Source: Ahrensia marina (GTDB taxonomy: Bacteria; Pseudomonadota; Alphaproteobacteria; Rhizobiales; Rhizobiaceae). Taken from it: 64,000 bases of DNA. The position numbers and the translations under genes are program-made. The DNA lies in NCBI RefSeq assembly GCF_001293565.1, contig NZ_JXMU01000019.1, positions 21,203-85,202 of the forward strand, read 5' to 3'. Below the pieces are notes generated by a model that was not told where the DNA came from, did not search any database, and was given only the letters and a program-made list of their open reading frames with translations. This document shows, piece by piece, positions 1 through 9,802 of the stretch; within the stretch, counting starts at the first letter, position 1, and the number at the start of each line of letters is the position of its first letter.

Positions 1-458
1 GCCTGTAGCGGGTTTGCGGACTGGTGCTCTGAAAGGCCGAGTTCGTCACGAATGTGAGCCCGTAAGGGATCATCTTCTGTTAATTCATGGGCGACCTGCT
101 CGGCGGTTTCACGTTTTAAACCGCGTAGCTCATAAATCGCGGCAAGTTCATCAAACTCTTCTTTGTGGTTTTCCTTTAATGCTGCGGCCTCGCGTTTAAT
201 GTCCGCCTTTTCGATGTCGGCTTGCGAGGATACGGACACATATTCACCCGATGCCATCGACATTGCGCCGGCCACCAATCCTGCAAGTCCTGCGATCAGA
301 ATAGACGTTTGATCTGAGCTTGCTGCAGCTACACCAACGATGAGCGAGGATATGGAAACAATGCCGTCATTGGCGCCAAGAACCGCTGCGCGAAGCCACC
401 CACTGCGCGAAATGTAATGAGGATCATCGGGATGGGCTGATGGAAAATCCGGAGACAT
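1..458 (-). CDS. VIT1/CCC1-family membrane transporter, N-terminal part (cut by window edge)
   Basis: About 152 N-terminal residues are visible; the gene runs off the left edge. The stretch LGANDGIVSISSLIVGV, followed by a second hydrophobic helix with GAMSMASGEYVSVSSQ, is typical of the VIT family, vacuolar-iron-transporter-like proteins that move Fe2+ or Mn2+ across membranes. After the two first membrane helices (about residues 20-70) comes a charged helical region rich in E and K, the cytosolic metal-binding domain of the family. The ATG at 458 is the first in frame before the conserved SGWLRAAVLGANDG segment. It lies 38 bp downstream of rmuC on the same strand, so co-transcription is possible. 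The family assignment is firm; which metal is carried cannot be told. Confidence 0.85.
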   Translation of the reverse strand, partial: MSPDFPSAHPDDPHYISRSGWLRAAVLGANDGIVSISSLIVGVAAASSDQTSILIAGLAGLVAGAMSMASGEYVSVSSQADIEKADIKREAAALKENHKEEFDELAAIYELRGLKRETAEQVAHELTEDDPLRAHIRDELGLSEHQSANPLQ

Positions 459-496
459 AGCGGTTACTTAGTCCAAGTAGTGACGAAGAGTGTAAA

Positions 497-1723
497 TTAA
501 TCGTCGCCTTCAATCACACGCAGGCGCAGTTGCCCAGTTTTACTTTGAGCGGATTTCTCATCGCTCTTGTCATCTAAAGAGGCCGATTTGAATTCCAGAC
601 CTTCTATCCGTTGACCGCGCTTTGTCAGCTTGCCCGTCGATACCAGAATGTCGTCAATGTCTTTGTTCGCCTGCCCAAAATGAGTTTGCAATTTACGCAC
701 ACGGTCATCAAGACGGCCCAAATCTTCCATCAGGCGCATGACTTCGGTTTGAATTAAATGGGCTTGCTCGCGCATACGCGCATCTTTCAAAAGTGCCTGA
801 ATAACTTGAATGGAAAGCATCAGGAGTGACGGTGAAACAATCACAATACGTGCCTTATGTGCTTTTTGGACGATTGCCTCGTGATGCTCGTGAATATCAG
901 CGAATATGCTTTCAGATGGCACGAACAGGAATGCCGTGTCCTGTGTCTCTCCGGCAATCAGATATTTGCTTGATATCGCTTTAATATGCACATCCATCGC
1001 GTTACGAAACTGGCGTGAATGATGGTCAATGGTTGCACTGTCCTCCGCATTGCGGATGGCGTTCCAACTTTCTAAAGGAAATTTAGCGTCGATAACCAGA
1101 TCAGGTGCATCATTTGGCATTCGAACGGTGCAATCAGGGCGGTTGCCGTTTGAAAGCGTTGCCTGAAATTCATAAGCGCCCAGCGGCAGACCATCAGCAA
1201 TAATCGTCTCCATACGGCTTTGGCCAAATGCACCGCGTGTCTGCTTGTTGGAAAGAATTGATTGAAGTTCAACCACATTGCCCGCAAGCTGGCTGATATT
1301 ATCTTGCGCCTTGTCGATAACGGCCAGTCTTTCCTGCAGCTTGCTTAAATTCTCATGCGTGGATTTTTGCTGTTCGCTCATCGATGCGCCGATGCGTGAT
1401 GTCATGGATTCAAGCCGCGCGTTGATAGACTCATTGAGTTCGCTCTGGCGGGAGCCGAAAACCTCGGCAATAGTCGAAAGACGCCCCTGCATTTCTGCCT
1501 GGCTTTTCAAGATGTCTGCGACACGTGCTTCTGCCTCTTCCGCGCGAAGACGGGATGCTTCTGTTTCACCTTGGCGGATTTTTGACGCTTGGCGGATCGC
1601 AAAAATCAGGAACAGCATTAACACAGCCAGAAGGCAGGTGGCGGTAACGGCTATCAGCCCGTATGCCACCGGCATATTGCCTATCATGAAGGCTGTCTGT
1701 TCAAATATATCTGTAATTTCCAT
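497..1723 (-). CDS. rmuC: DNA recombination protein RmuC
   Basis: A 408-residue protein with the RmuC layout: an N-terminal membrane helix (about residues 18-43), a long coiled coil rich in A, E, Q and R (about 45-150), then the nuclease-like RmuC core with [14 protein letters not shown] and [18 protein letters not shown], and a charged variable tail. RmuC proteins limit DNA inversions at short inverted repeats and are distant relatives of restriction endonucleases; the biochemical activity is poorly defined. The gene is divergent from def, with about 100 bp between the two starts, an arrangement common in rhizobia. Nothing looks broken. Confidence 0.92.
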   Translation of the reverse strand: MEITDIFEQTAFMIGNMPVAYGLIAVTATCLLAVLMLFLIFAIRQASKIRQGETEASRLRAEEAEARVADILKSQAEMQGRLSTIAEVFGSRQSELNESINARLESMTSRIGASMSEQQKSTHENLSKLQERLAVIDKAQDNISQLAGNVVELQSILSNKQTRGAFGQSRMETIIADGLPLGAYEFQATLSNGNRPDCTVRMPNDAPDLVIDAKFPLESWNAIRNAEDSATIDHHSRQFRNAMDVHIKAISSKYLIAGETQDTAFLFVPSESIFADIHEHHEAIVQKAHKARIVIVSPSLLMLSIQVIQALLKDARMREQAHLIQTEVMRLMEDLGRLDDRVRKLQTHFGQANKDIDDILVSTGKLTKRGQRIEGLEFKSASLDDKSDEKSAQSKTGQLRLRVIEGDD

Positions 1724-1825
1724 GTTCCCAGCTTATGTGATTCGCACGACATGGTAATCTCTATAGACGAACAGGTGGTTCACTCGTTATTGACGTTTCA
1801 AGCGCGAAACTTTAACTGGAAGTCC

Positions 1826-2347
1826 ATGTCCATATTACCGCTTGTTATTATACCTGATCCTATATTGCGCCAGAAGTCCAAATTGGTGGAGCGCGTCGAT
1901 GACGATGTGCGCAAATTTGCCGACGATATGCTGGAAACAATGTATGATGCGCCGGGCGTTGGCCTTGCTGCTATTCAGGTTGGAGAAGCGCGCCGGATGC
2001 TTGTCGTCGATGTCAGCGATAAAGATGATGAACCCAAGCCGCAGGTTTTTATCAATCCGACAATCGTCAAATCATCGGATACGCCGAATGTTTATGAAGA
2101 AGGCTGTCTTTCTATCCCGGATGTATATGCGGAAGTTGAGCGTCCTGCCGAAGTGACAGTTGAGTATATCAACCTTGCGGGTGAGAAGCAGTTGGTTGAG
2201 GCCGATGGCATTCTGGCAACTGTTTTACAGCATGAGATAGATCATCTGGATGGTATGTTGTTTATCGATCATTTATCCAAACTGAAGCGTGAAATGGTAA
2301 TCCGCAAGTTTAAAAAACTGTCCAAACAGCGCGAAGCGAAACTCTAA
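1826..2347 (+). CDS. def: Peptide deformylase
   Basis: 173 residues. Removes the formyl group from the N-terminal methionine of new proteins. All three family motifs are present: [17 protein letters not shown] (metal-ligand Cys) and HEIDHLDG (HExxH, two His ligands and the catalytic Glu). The frame is open to 1751, but the ATG at 1826 is chosen because it gives the usual N-terminus ([16 protein letters not shown]) and has GGAAG a few bases upstream. fmt follows after 18 bp, so the deformylase and the Met-tRNA formyltransferase form the usual operon. Confidence 0.96.
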   Translation: MSILPLVIIPDPILRQKSKLVERVDDDVRKFADDMLETMYDAPGVGLAAIQVGEARRMLVVDVSDKDDEPKPQVFINPTIVKSSDTPNVYEEGCLSIPDVYAEVERPAEVTVEYINLAGEKQLVEADGILATVLQHEIDHLDGMLFIDHLSKLKREMVIRKFKKLSKQREAKL

Positions 2348-2365
2348 AAAGCGGAAGTGCGCGTT

Positions 2366-3295
2366 ATGCGAATTATCTTTATGGGTACGCCGGACTTTTC
2401 TGTTCCGACGCTGATGGCTTTGATTGAGCATGGCCATGAAATTGTCGCCTGCTATTCACAGCCGCCGCGCCCCGCTGGCCGCCGTGGACTTGAGCTAAAA
2501 AAAACACCCGTTCATGAAGCGGCTGAAAAGCTTGGCATCGAAGTGCGGACACCGACCTCATTAAAGAGTGACGAGCAGGCGCAGGCATTTGCAGATCTGG
2601 ATGCCGATGTGGCCGTTGTTGTTGCTTACGGGCTGCTTTTGCCGGAAGCTATTTTGTCCGGCACCAAGCACGGCTGTTATAACGGCCATGCCTCGCTGTT
2701 GCCGCGCTGGCGCGGTGCCGCGCCTATCCAGCGTGCGATTATGGCTGGCGACAGCCATACAGGCATGATGATTATGAAAATGGATAAAGGGCTTGATACC
2801 GGTGATATTGCCATGGGCGAGCGTGTTGCCATTGGTGAGAATGTCACCGCCGGTGAACTGCATGATACGCTTTCTATTTTGGGCGCTGATCTCATGGCGC
2901 GGGCGATGGCAGCGCTTGAGCGCGATAGTTTGCAATTGCAAGAACAGCCAAAAGAAGGCGTAGAATACGCTGCCAAGATCGACAAAACAGAAGCACGCGT
3001 TGATTTTTCACTCGACGCGAAAACGACCCATAATCGCATACGCGGATTGGCGCCATTTCCAGGCGCTTGGTGTGAAATGAATATTGGCGGCAAATGGGAA
3101 CGTGTGAAGCTCTTGCGTAGCTTGGTCGATCAAGCGGCAACTTTCAACAAGGCTGAAATGTCACCGGACGATCGCGGTCTTGTCGTCGGCTGTTCATCTG
3201 GGGCGGTTGTGATAACGCGCCTGCAAAAAGCCGGGTCAAAAGCAATGTCAGCCGAAGAGTTTTTGCGCGGCGCTCCGGTTGAAGGCGTGCGTTAA
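2366..3295 (+). CDS. fmt: Methionyl-tRNA formyltransferase
   Basis: 309 residues. Transfers a formyl group from 10-formyl-tetrahydrofolate to initiator Met-tRNA. The N-terminus [16 protein letters not shown], the folate/active-site region [16 protein letters not shown] and the GLDTGDI segment are diagnostic; the C-terminal tRNA-binding domain begins near residue 205. A GTG lies 9 bases upstream, but the GGAAG at 2353-2357 overlaps that codon and fits the ATG at 2366. The stop codon abuts the truA start with no gap, indicating translational coupling in def-fmt-truA. Confidence 0.96.
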   Translation: MRIIFMGTPDFSVPTLMALIEHGHEIVACYSQPPRPAGRRGLELKKTPVHEAAEKLGIEVRTPTSLKSDEQAQAFADLDADVAVVVAYGLLLPEAILSGTKHGCYNGHASLLPRWRGAAPIQRAIMAGDSHTGMMIMKMDKGLDTGDIAMGERVAIGENVTAGELHDTLSILGADLMARAMAALERDSLQLQEQPKEGVEYAAKIDKTEARVDFSLDAKTTHNRIRGLAPFPGAWCEMNIGGKWERVKLLRSLVDQAATFNKAEMSPDDRGLVVGCSSGAVVITRLQKAGSKAMSAEEFLRGAPVEGVR

Positions 3296-4042
3296 ATGCC
3301 GCGTTATAAACTCACCGTTGAATATGATGGCACGCCTTATGTAGGCTGGCAGCGCCAGAAAAACGGGCGCGGTGTTCAAACGGCAATCGAAGAAGCGATT
3401 GCACGGTTCTGTCAGGAAGATATTACAATGCAGGTTGCGGGGCGCACGGATGCAGGTGTTCACGGCCTTGGTCAGGTTTGCCATGCTGATCTGACGAAAG
3501 ACTGGCCGGAAAAAACAGTGCGGGATGCTATCAATTCCTATTTGCTGCAGAACGGTGAGCCGGTTTCCATTATGTCGGCTGAAAAAGTGACTGAGGAATT
3601 TCACGCACGGTTCTCAGCAAAAGCAAGGCATTACCGCTACCGGATTATCAATCAGGAAACACCCGTTGCCCTTGCACGCAATCGCGGGTGGTGGGTACGG
3701 CGCCACCTTGATGAAAAGGCGATGCATGATGCCGCGCAAAATCTGCTCGGTACGCATGATTTTACAACCTTCAGAGCAGCGCAGTGTCAGGCGCAATCGC
3801 CGGTCAAGACGCTGGATAAACTGGATGTCGCGCGGCAAGGAAGTGACATTTTCTTTGAGGTTTATGCGCGTAGCTTTTTACACAATCAGGTGCGTTCCAT
3901 GGTCGGCGCGCTAAAACTGGTTGGCGAAAGTAAATGGTCGTCCGATGATTTGGTCGCGGCGCTTGAGGCTAAAGACCACCAACGCTGCGGAGCGCTAGCA
4001 CCATCATGCGGTCTTTATCTTACACAGGTTGATTACGATTGA
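3296..4042 (+). CDS. truA: tRNA pseudouridine(38-40) synthase TruA
   Basis: 248 residues, normal family length. Converts uridines 38-40 in the tRNA anticodon arm to pseudouridine. The catalytic Asp sits in GRTDAGVHG; other family features are [12 protein letters not shown] at the N-terminus, [12 protein letters not shown], and [14 protein letters not shown] near the C-terminus. The ATG directly follows the fmt stop. The last 10 bases overlap, tail to tail, with the membrane-protein gene on the other strand. Confidence 0.96.
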   Translation: MPRYKLTVEYDGTPYVGWQRQKNGRGVQTAIEEAIARFCQEDITMQVAGRTDAGVHGLGQVCHADLTKDWPEKTVRDAINSYLLQNGEPVSIMSAEKVTEEFHARFSAKARHYRYRIINQETPVALARNRGWWVRRHLDEKAMHDAAQNLLGTHDFTTFRAAQCQAQSPVKTLDKLDVARQGSDIFFEVYARSFLHNQVRSMVGALKLVGESKWSSDDLVAALEAKDHQRCGALAPSCGLYLTQVDYD

Positions 4043-4647
4043 GACAAGGTTGGAATGTGAAGGCCAAGCAAGCTCTCGACATTATACACCAGCGTATAGA
4101 CCACAATGATCTCGGCGATAATAAACGCTACAGCAAATCCGGCTGAAGCGTTAAGGCCGACCTTGACCACTTGGGTCAGAAAGATAATGGACGCAATCAG
4201 AACTGCGAACATCAGAAAGCCTATAACGATCGAGATGGCTTCTGTTTTTGGTAATAAAAACGAGATGAATATTACCGCTGCAAACACATAGTAAAGGACT
4301 AAATACGACCAATTCAACGCTATAACCAGATGCGAATAGCGGGACTTGCGGTTAAGCAGGTGTAGAATGAACGGATAGAACGCGAACGGCAATACCCAGG
4401 ACACAAGATCAAGCGGTATTCTGCGCATAAAGATTTGCCACATCTGCAAATCAGACCCGTGCGAGAGAAGTTCCTGAGCACTTTCCACCCACATGAAAAA
4501 GAGTGCGGGCAGTGAAAGTAAAATGGCATTGAACGACCGCCAGAAGCCATCTGTTGAAATATCCATTTCATCAAGCGCACTTGCGTCACCGCGCATGATG
4601 CGAAGCACGCGTTCAATATGATAAAAGGCGTAATCCAGACTGACCAT
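4033..4647 (-). CDS. Integral membrane protein of unknown function after dapE
   Basis: 204 residues with about five hydrophobic segments (near residues 38-55, 78-95, 108-128, 136-160 and 170-190) after an amphipathic N-terminal stretch ([20 protein letters not shown]). I do not recognise a named family. Its start codon overlaps the dapE stop by one base (TAATG), so it is almost certainly translated with dapE. A membrane protein of this kind beside dapE and truA occurs in related rhizobia as far as I recall, but no function is known to me. The 3' end overlaps truA by 10 bp. Confidence 0.8.
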   Translation of the reverse strand: MVSLDYAFYHIERVLRIMRGDASALDEMDISTDGFWRSFNAILLSLPALFFMWVESAQELLSHGSDLQMWQIFMRRIPLDLVSWVLPFAFYPFILHLLNRKSRYSHLVIALNWSYLVLYYVFAAVIFISFLLPKTEAISIVIGFLMFAVLIASIIFLTQVVKVGLNASAGFAVAFIIAEIIVVYTLVYNVESLLGLHIPTLSQS

Positions 4648-5858
4648 TATTTAGCCTTGTCAGCAGCGGCGGCAAACCAGTCACCTATAAACTGCTCATA
4701 TATGCGCGTTAAGGTCTCCAGATCATCAAGCGCTACGCATTCGTCGACTTTATGCATTGTCTGACCTACCAGCCCGAACTCGATTACCGGGCAATAATCT
4801 TTGATAAAGCGTGCATCAGATGTGCCGCCGGTTGTTGATTGTTCAGGGAAACGGCCGGTAACGGCTTCAACGCTTTTACCCAATGTGTCGATGAGCGCGT
4901 CATCGCGCGTCAGGAAAACATGGCTCGGCTGCTCACGCCATTCGATTTCGAAAACGCTGTCATTGGATTTTGTCGGGCGCAGTTTTCTGTCCTTAGCGGC
5001 TTTGTCCAGACGACGATTAATTTCGGCTTTGAGCGTCTCAACACTCCAAGTGTCGTTAAACCGTATATTAAAGACAGCACTTGCCTTGGCCGGTATGACA
5101 TTGACCGCACCGCCAACAATATCCAGAATGTTGACTTCAAGATTACTTGGCTGAAAATTATCCGTGCCTTCATCAAAGGCCGGATGAAGAAGTGCATCAA
5201 GCATGGCAACGAGGCTACGGGTCGGATTGTCTGCCAGATGCGGATAGGCAGTATGCCCCTGAATACCGTTGACAACCAAAGTGCCTGACAGTGAGCCGCG
5301 ACGGCCGATTTTCATCATATCGCCCATGGCATCGGGATTCGTTGGCTCTCCTAATATACAGCCGTCCCACGTTTCGCCTTTCGATGCAGCCCATTCGAGA
5401 AGCTTTTTTGACCCGTTGATTGCCGGGCCTTCTTCATCGCCGGTAATCAAAAAAGAAATTGAGCCTGAAGGTTTTCCGTTTTCTTCAATATATCGAGCAA
5501 GTGCGGCCACAAAACACGCAATCCCTCCTTTCATGTCGACAGCACCGCGGCCATACATCATGCCGTCTTTTATAGCTGCACTGAAGGGCGGGTGGGTCCA
5601 TGCGGCTTCATCGCCAACCGGCACAACATCTGTGTGGCCGGCAAACATTAGATGCGGGCCATTGCCTGAGAGACGCGCATAGAGATTTTCAACGTTAGGT
5701 GTGTCTTGATCGCTAAACACGGGACGTTCAACCGAAAAACCCATCGGTGAAAGCATATCGGTCAATGCGGATAAAGCGCCGCCCTCGTCAGGCGTAACGG
5801 ACGGGCATTGAATAAGCGTTGCAAGAACGGCGGCTGGATCGGTCGTGTTTTGGGTCAT
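4647..5858 (-). CDS. dapE: Succinyl-diaminopimelate desuccinylase
   Basis: 403 residues, slightly longer than the common ~380. A dinuclear zinc hydrolase of the lysine/meso-diaminopimelate pathway, cleaving N-succinyl-LL-DAP. M20 peptidase motifs are present in order: MFAGHTDVVPVGD (zinc His and Asp), GRGAVDMKGGIA, TGDEEGPAINGS (catalytic and ligand Glu residues), and the C-terminal EFGLVGQTMHKVDE with the last His ligand. Together with dapD upstream it gives two consecutive succinylase-branch functions in one operon; the intervening step (dapC) is not in the window. The downstream membrane gene starts within the stop codon. Confidence 0.95.
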   Translation of the reverse strand: MTQNTTDPAAVLATLIQCPSVTPDEGGALSALTDMLSPMGFSVERPVFSDQDTPNVENLYARLSGNGPHLMFAGHTDVVPVGDEAAWTHPPFSAAIKDGMMYGRGAVDMKGGIACFVAALARYIEENGKPSGSISFLITGDEEGPAINGSKKLLEWAASKGETWDGCILGEPTNPDAMGDMMKIGRRGSLSGTLVVNGIQGHTAYPHLADNPTRSLVAMLDALLHPAFDEGTDNFQPSNLEVNILDIVGGAVNVIPAKASAVFNIRFNDTWSVETLKAEINRRLDKAAKDRKLRPTKSNDSVFEIEWREQPSHVFLTRDDALIDTLGKSVEAVTGRFPEQSTTGGTSDARFIKDYCPVIEFGLVGQTMHKVDECVALDDLETLTRIYEQFIGDWFAAAADKAK

Positions 5859-5903
5859 GCGATGGATGTAAAGGCGCGGGGAATGTGCGTCAATCGCAAG
5901 ATT

Positions 5904-6305
5904 TCAATTGCGCGGAAATGGCACTGGTCCATGCTTGTTTGTTTCCTGTCTGGACGGTGCGACAGCAAGGAACAACCATGCAAAAAAGGCGATTCCCGGA
6001 ATGAGCAGCGTCACACCCAATATGGGCGGTAAACTCAAGTCGTGAAGGCGTTTAATCGCCAAAGCCAATAGAGAAAAAGCCATAACGACCCATGAGGCCA
6101 TCAAAAGCAAACCAAACAGGGCCGCACTTGCATGATTGCTATCATCTGAATTGCCGTCACCAAATAGGGAAACAGTGAAGCTCAGCAAAGCCAGTTGTAC
6201 CAGGATCAGGAATAACGCTGCCAGCAGGAACGACTTGCGTCCGATACGACCACGAAAACTGAAAAGCAGCCATTTAACGGAAAGTGGATGATCGCTGTTG
6301 TTCAT
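5904..6305 (-). CDS. DUF805 membrane protein (first of a tandem pair)
   Basis: 133 residues. The FRGRIGRKSF motif near the N-terminus and ALAIKRLHDL after the third hydrophobic segment are the hallmarks of DUF805, small inner-membrane proteins of unknown function. Three to four membrane helices are predicted by eye. ATG 6305 is preferred to a TTG at 6317; neither has a strong ribosome site. It lies 45 bp upstream of dapE and 15 bp downstream of a second DUF805-like gene, so it looks like part of the dapD-dapE operon. Confidence 0.82.
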   Translation of the reverse strand: MNNSDHPLSVKWLLFSFRGRIGRKSFLLAALFLILVQLALLSFTVSLFGDGNSDDSNHASAALFGLLLMASWVVMAFSLLALAIKRLHDLSLPPILGVTLLIPGIAFFAWLFLAVAPSRQETNKHGPVPFPRN

Positions 6306-6320
6306 GGCGGAGCCCAAATT

Positions 6321-6815
6321 CTATGTAGTCAATACTTCATTATCGAACACGGTAGCTTTTTTTGCCCCCGGCCCCAAGAATAAACTGACCTGTCCCATAA
6401 GTATCAATAATGCGGCCAGACCAATTGATACCCACCGGATCATATCTTCACTGGACCAGCTTGTTTGCGCTATTATCGCTTTCACATCTTCGGCAAATGT
6501 TTCAGGATTAATAAGCGGAGCCTCGCCCAACGCTTGTTGTGCACCGAACAGAATTCCGGTGGGCAGGACATAGTATAAAAGAAATCCAATTAAGGGATGA
6601 CGGCCGCGATCTTTAAAGCGTCTTGTTGTTCCTGCTAAATAGATGATCGCAGGAACAACGGAAATTGTCGTCGTAATAATACTGGCGAATTTCCAATCTC
6701 CCATTCTTTGTTGAACAGCGAAAACGGCAACTGCGGCGAGTATCACGCAGATGATGTTGATCGCGTATTGAATACGCTTCATGCGCCCAACAAAAGAAAA
6801 GAGAAGGTCACCCAT
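6321..6815 (-). CDS. DUF805-like membrane protein (second of the pair)
   Basis: 164 residues. It shares the layout of its neighbour: VGRMKRIQY at the N-terminus and TRRFKDRGRHPLIG in the middle correspond to the GR-x-R-x(2) and R-x(2)-D signatures of DUF805, surrounded by about four hydrophobic helices. A longer loop after helix 3 (about residues 95-125) distinguishes it from the downstream paralogue. The start is 5 bp after the dapD stop, so it is translated from the dapD message. Function unknown. Confidence 0.8.
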   Translation of the reverse strand: MGDLLFSFVGRMKRIQYAINIICVILAAVAVFAVQQRMGDWKFASIITTTISVVPAIIYLAGTTRRFKDRGRHPLIGFLLYYVLPTGILFGAQQALGEAPLINPETFAEDVKAIIAQTSWSSEDMIRWVSIGLAALLILMGQVSLFLGPGAKKATVFDNEVLTT

Positions 6816-6820
6816 TTTGA

Positions 6821-7675
6821 TCAGTCCCTTAAAAGTTCATTGATGCCTGTTTTGGAACGAGTTTTCTCATCCACAGTCTTAACGATCACAGCACAGTAAA
6901 GGCTTGGGCCCGGCTCACCGTTCGGCATGTCTTTGCCTGGCATTGTGCCGGCGACGACAACTGAATATGGCGGCACTTCACCATAGGAAATTCCACCGGT
7001 AGCCCGGTTCACGATCTTGGTTGACTGGCCAATATAAACACCCATGCCAAGCACAGAGCCTTCGCGTATGATACAGCCTTCGACAACTTCGGAGCGTGCG
7101 CCGATAAAACAATTATCTTCAATGATTGTCGGGCCGGCTTGAAGCGGTTCCAACACGCCGCCGATACCAACACCGCCTGAAAGGTGAACATTCTTGCCGA
7201 TTTGCGCACACGAGCCAACCGTTGCCCAACCATCGACCATTGAACCCTCGTCAACATAGGCGCCAAGGTTCACAAAAGACGGCATAAGAACAACGTTTTT
7301 GCCCACAAAAGAGCCGCGGCGAACGATAGAGCCGGGAACGGCGCGGAAGCCTGCCGCACGGAACTGGTTGTCGCCCCATCCTTCAAACTTGGACGGCACT
7401 TTATCCCACCATGTTGATTGACCATTGCCACCCATAATGACTTCCATGTCATTTAAGCGAAAGGAAAGAAGCACAGCTTTTTTTAGCCACTGATGCACAT
7501 TCCAGTTGCCATCTTCGCCGCGTGATGCAACGCGGGCTTGTCCGCTATCCAGCAGGTTCATCGCTTTGTTGACGGCATCGCGAATGTCACCTTGTGTGTT
7601 TACATTGACTTCGTCGCGCGCATCAAATGCGGCTTCAATGGTTTTTTCCAAGGCGCTGTGTTCTGAATCGGACAT
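6821..7675 (-). CDS. dapD: 2,3,4,5-tetrahydropyridine-2,6-dicarboxylate N-succinyltransferase
   Basis: 284 residues, the normal length. Catalyses the succinyl-CoA-dependent step that opens the succinylase branch of lysine/DAP synthesis. Left-handed beta-helix repeats run from about residue 100 to 240 (for example [20 protein letters not shown] and the [20 protein letters not shown] hexapeptide turns). The frame is open to 7741, but ATG 7675 has GGAAG six bases upstream and gives the usual N-terminus ([17 protein letters not shown]). It is the first gene of the dap operon and is divergent from the LOG-family gene. Confidence 0.95.
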   Translation of the reverse strand: MSDSEHSALEKTIEAAFDARDEVNVNTQGDIRDAVNKAMNLLDSGQARVASRGEDGNWNVHQWLKKAVLLSFRLNDMEVIMGGNGQSTWWDKVPSKFEGWGDNQFRAAGFRAVPGSIVRRGSFVGKNVVLMPSFVNLGAYVDEGSMVDGWATVGSCAQIGKNVHLSGGVGIGGVLEPLQAGPTIIEDNCFIGARSEVVEGCIIREGSVLGMGVYIGQSTKIVNRATGGISYGEVPPYSVVVAGTMPGKDMPNGEPGPSLYCAVIVKTVDEKTRSKTGINELLRD

Positions 7676-7830
7676 TGTAACTTCCATTTTACTTTTCACG
7701 TGCATGTGAGCTGTTAAGGTTTTAAAGGGCAAGCTGAGCAAGCCTTAAAAAACAAGATGGGCGATTGGTATTCAATGCGTCGTTGAAAATCAACGAAAAC
7801 GAGCACTGGATATTCGAAACAGGGGTAATA

Positions 7831-8697
7831 ATGGTGATTAAGCGCAAAGATAATGTCTGGGATCCGATTACGGGCTCACATGTGGACCGTCTTCGGGCAA
7901 AAGAAGTGCCGGATACGCCGCAGACGCGTTCTCCTGCTTATCGCCTTGCGTTTGATGATGCAGAGTTTTTGTGCCGTGAAGAGTTGCGTCCGGTCCGCCT
8001 TCAGTTGGAATTGTTGAAACCCGAAATGGTTCTGGAAGAGGCAGGCATCAAATCGACAGTGGTTATGTTCGGCGGAGCACGTATTCCGGAGCCAGGCGGT
8101 GCTGCATGGGCTGCCAAAAACGAAATCCAGAAAAAAAATCTGGAAGCAAATGCGGAATATTACGACGAGGCACGCAGTTTCGCGCGCCTTTGTTCTGAGC
8201 ATTCAGCAACGACAGATTACAGTGAAATGGTTGTCGTTACCGGCGGCGGGCCGGGCGTTATGGAAGCGGGGAACCGCGGTGCACATGACGTTGGTGCACC
8301 GTCTATCGGTTTGAATATTGTGTTGCCGCACGAACAGGCACCCAACGAATATGTGACGCCTGAACTCAGCCTTAATTTCCATTATTTTGCGATTCGCAAA
8401 ATGCACTTCCTTTTACGTGCAAAAGCAATAACCGTCTTTCCTGGCGGGTTCGGCACAATGGACGAAATGTTTGAAGCGCTGACATTGATCCAAACCGGCC
8501 GAATGGAAAAAGTACCTTTTATTCTTTTTGGCAAGTCGTTCTGGGATAGCGCGATCAATCTGCAGTTCCTGGCCGAGCAGGGAACTATTTCTCCCGATGA
8601 CCCGGATCTTTTTCATGTTGTCGATACGGCTGAAGAGGCATGGAGCATAATTGCAAAATATTACGAACTTGAGAGCGAAGTGGAACCTTCAACTTAG
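7831..8697 (+). CDS. LOG-family (TIGR00730) Rossmann-fold protein
   Basis: 288 residues. The signature PGGFGTMDEMFEALTLIQTG and the upstream VVTGGGPGVMEAGNRGA identify a LOG/lysine-decarboxylase-like nucleotide 5'-monophosphate phosphoribohydrolase; characterised relatives release a base from nucleoside monophosphates (cytokinin activation in plants). It is longer than minimal LOG proteins because of an N-terminal extension of about 80 residues. ATG 7831, preceded by AGGGG, is preferred to a TTG at 7765. Despite old annotation practice it is unlikely to be a lysine decarboxylase, and its place beside dapD does not prove a role in lysine metabolism. Confidence 0.88.
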   Translation: MVIKRKDNVWDPITGSHVDRLRAKEVPDTPQTRSPAYRLAFDDAEFLCREELRPVRLQLELLKPEMVLEEAGIKSTVVMFGGARIPEPGGAAWAAKNEIQKKNLEANAEYYDEARSFARLCSEHSATTDYSEMVVVTGGGPGVMEAGNRGAHDVGAPSIGLNIVLPHEQAPNEYVTPELSLNFHYFAIRKMHFLLRAKAITVFPGGFGTMDEMFEALTLIQTGRMEKVPFILFGKSFWDSAINLQFLAEQGTISPDDPDLFHVVDTAEEAWSIIAKYYELESEVEPST

Positions 8698-8728
8698 TTG
8701 GCCGTTTCTGTTTTTAAAGGAGTGAATT

Positions 8729-8965
8729 ATGTCATCCGAAAAGATTAGTCAGCAACAGTCAGAAGTATCAGAAACGTATGACGAGCTCATACCTTCGCAT
8801 CAAAAACGTGATGTTCGGGCAGAAAGACGCCGTTCCGAGGAAGGTAATGATACCAAGCGCAATCTCGTTGATAAGTCGCCCGAGAAGCATAAAGCCAACA
8901 AAGTCAAAGGCCATGGATTGGTTGATATCAGTGAACGTTCTAAACGGGCACGTAGCAGCGGATAA
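8729..8965 (+). CDS. Small highly charged protein, function unknown
   Basis: 78 residues, rich in K, R, E and S with no hydrophobic core; probably disordered. A good ribosome site (AAAGGAG) precedes the ATG by about 7 bases, which supports real translation. It lies 31 bp after the LOG gene on the same strand and may share its transcript. I do not recognise a family. The tail DISERSKRARSSG is basic, so nucleic-acid or ribosome binding is possible, but that is only a guess. Confidence 0.6.
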   Translation: MSSEKISQQQSEVSETYDELIPSHQKRDVRAERRRSEEGNDTKRNLVDKSPEKHKANKVKGHGLVDISERSKRARSSG

Positions 8966-8983
8966 TCCTCCGTCAGCCAATTT

Positions 8984-9014
8984 CGACCAGAATAGCACCC
9001 CGCTTTTCTGGTCG
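8984..9014. terminator. Inverted repeat between convergent genes
   Basis: CGACCAGAA at 8984-8992 pairs perfectly with TTCTGGTCG at 9006-9014. The 9-bp stem sits between the ends of two converging genes, as expected for a shared terminator, but neither strand has a clear T-run, so intrinsic termination is uncertain. Confidence 0.4.
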
Positions 9015-9021
9015 GCCTCAC

Positions 9022-9726
9022 CTACCGCGTGATTGCGGTCAGAAACTGTGTGAGATCGTCCGTTGAATAATCAACGTAATCTGTGGCGCCATCATGCTCC
9101 CAATGCTCAGAGAATGTTGGCTCGAAATTATTGGGAACAATGAGAATGGTTTTCATGCCCATCTCTTTCGGCACTTCTAGGTTCCTTGCAAGATCTTCAA
9201 ACATCGCCGCTTTTTGCGTATCCACGCGGTGAAGAGCTTTGAATTTATCATAAGTTTCGCGCGCCGGCTTTGGCACGAGATTAGCTGCAACCACATCAAA
9301 TATTTCATCAAAATGATCAAGTATTCCAAGCTGCCTTGCCGTATTTTCAGCATGTTTGGTATCACCATTGGTGAAAATCAACTTGCGGCCCGGCAGTGCT
9401 TTTATGGCTTCTCCAAGGGCAGGGTTTGGATCAAGCCATGAATAATCTATGTCATGGACATAATTGAGAAACTCATCGGCTGAAACTTGGTAATTTGCCA
9501 TAAGGCCGCGCAGGGTGGTGCCATATTCAAGATAATATTTTTTTTGCAGTGCGCGCGCTTCATCCTTCGGCAGTTGCAGGATGTTTGAAACATACTCTGT
9601 CATCTTCACATCGATCTGTGAAAACAGATTCGTGTGGTGCGGGTAGAGCGTATTATCAAGATCAAAAACCCACTCGGTAATGTGGGCAAAATCTTCAGGG
9701 CTTGCGGTTTTCGTTGTCTTTATCAT
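9022..9726 (-). CDS. Pyrimidine 5'-nucleotidase (HAD superfamily)
   Basis: 234 residues. The N-terminal VFDLDNTLYPH carries the nucleophile and general acid of HAD motif I (DxDxT); LIFTNGDTKHA is motif II, VPKPARETYDK contains the motif III Lys, and MFEDLARNLEVPKEMGM is motif IV. The DLDNTLYP form and the helical cap match the pyrimidine 5'-nucleotidase subfamily (Sdt1-like), which dephosphorylates UMP and CMP. Start ATG 9726 is chosen over an upstream TTG; AGGAGG lies only 1 base before it, unusually close. The gene is divergent from the DMT transporter. Confidence 0.88.
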   Translation of the reverse strand: MIKTTKTASPEDFAHITEWVFDLDNTLYPHHTNLFSQIDVKMTEYVSNILQLPKDEARALQKKYYLEYGTTLRGLMANYQVSADEFLNYVHDIDYSWLDPNPALGEAIKALPGRKLIFTNGDTKHAENTARQLGILDHFDEIFDVVAANLVPKPARETYDKFKALHRVDTQKAAMFEDLARNLEVPKEMGMKTILIVPNNFEPTFSEHWEHDGATDYVDYSTDDLTQFLTAITR

Positions 9727-9802
9727 TCCTCCTATATGGCACGGTAATGGCAAAATGCCATGCGCCTATTGCCAAATTTTTATGTGCCATCAATAAGCAG
9801 CC

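Noticed and set aside
7831..8697. Lysine decarboxylase
   Set aside because: The PGGFGTMDE motif marks the LOG family, whose older lysine-decarboxylase label is not supported by characterised members; nearness to dap genes is not evidence.
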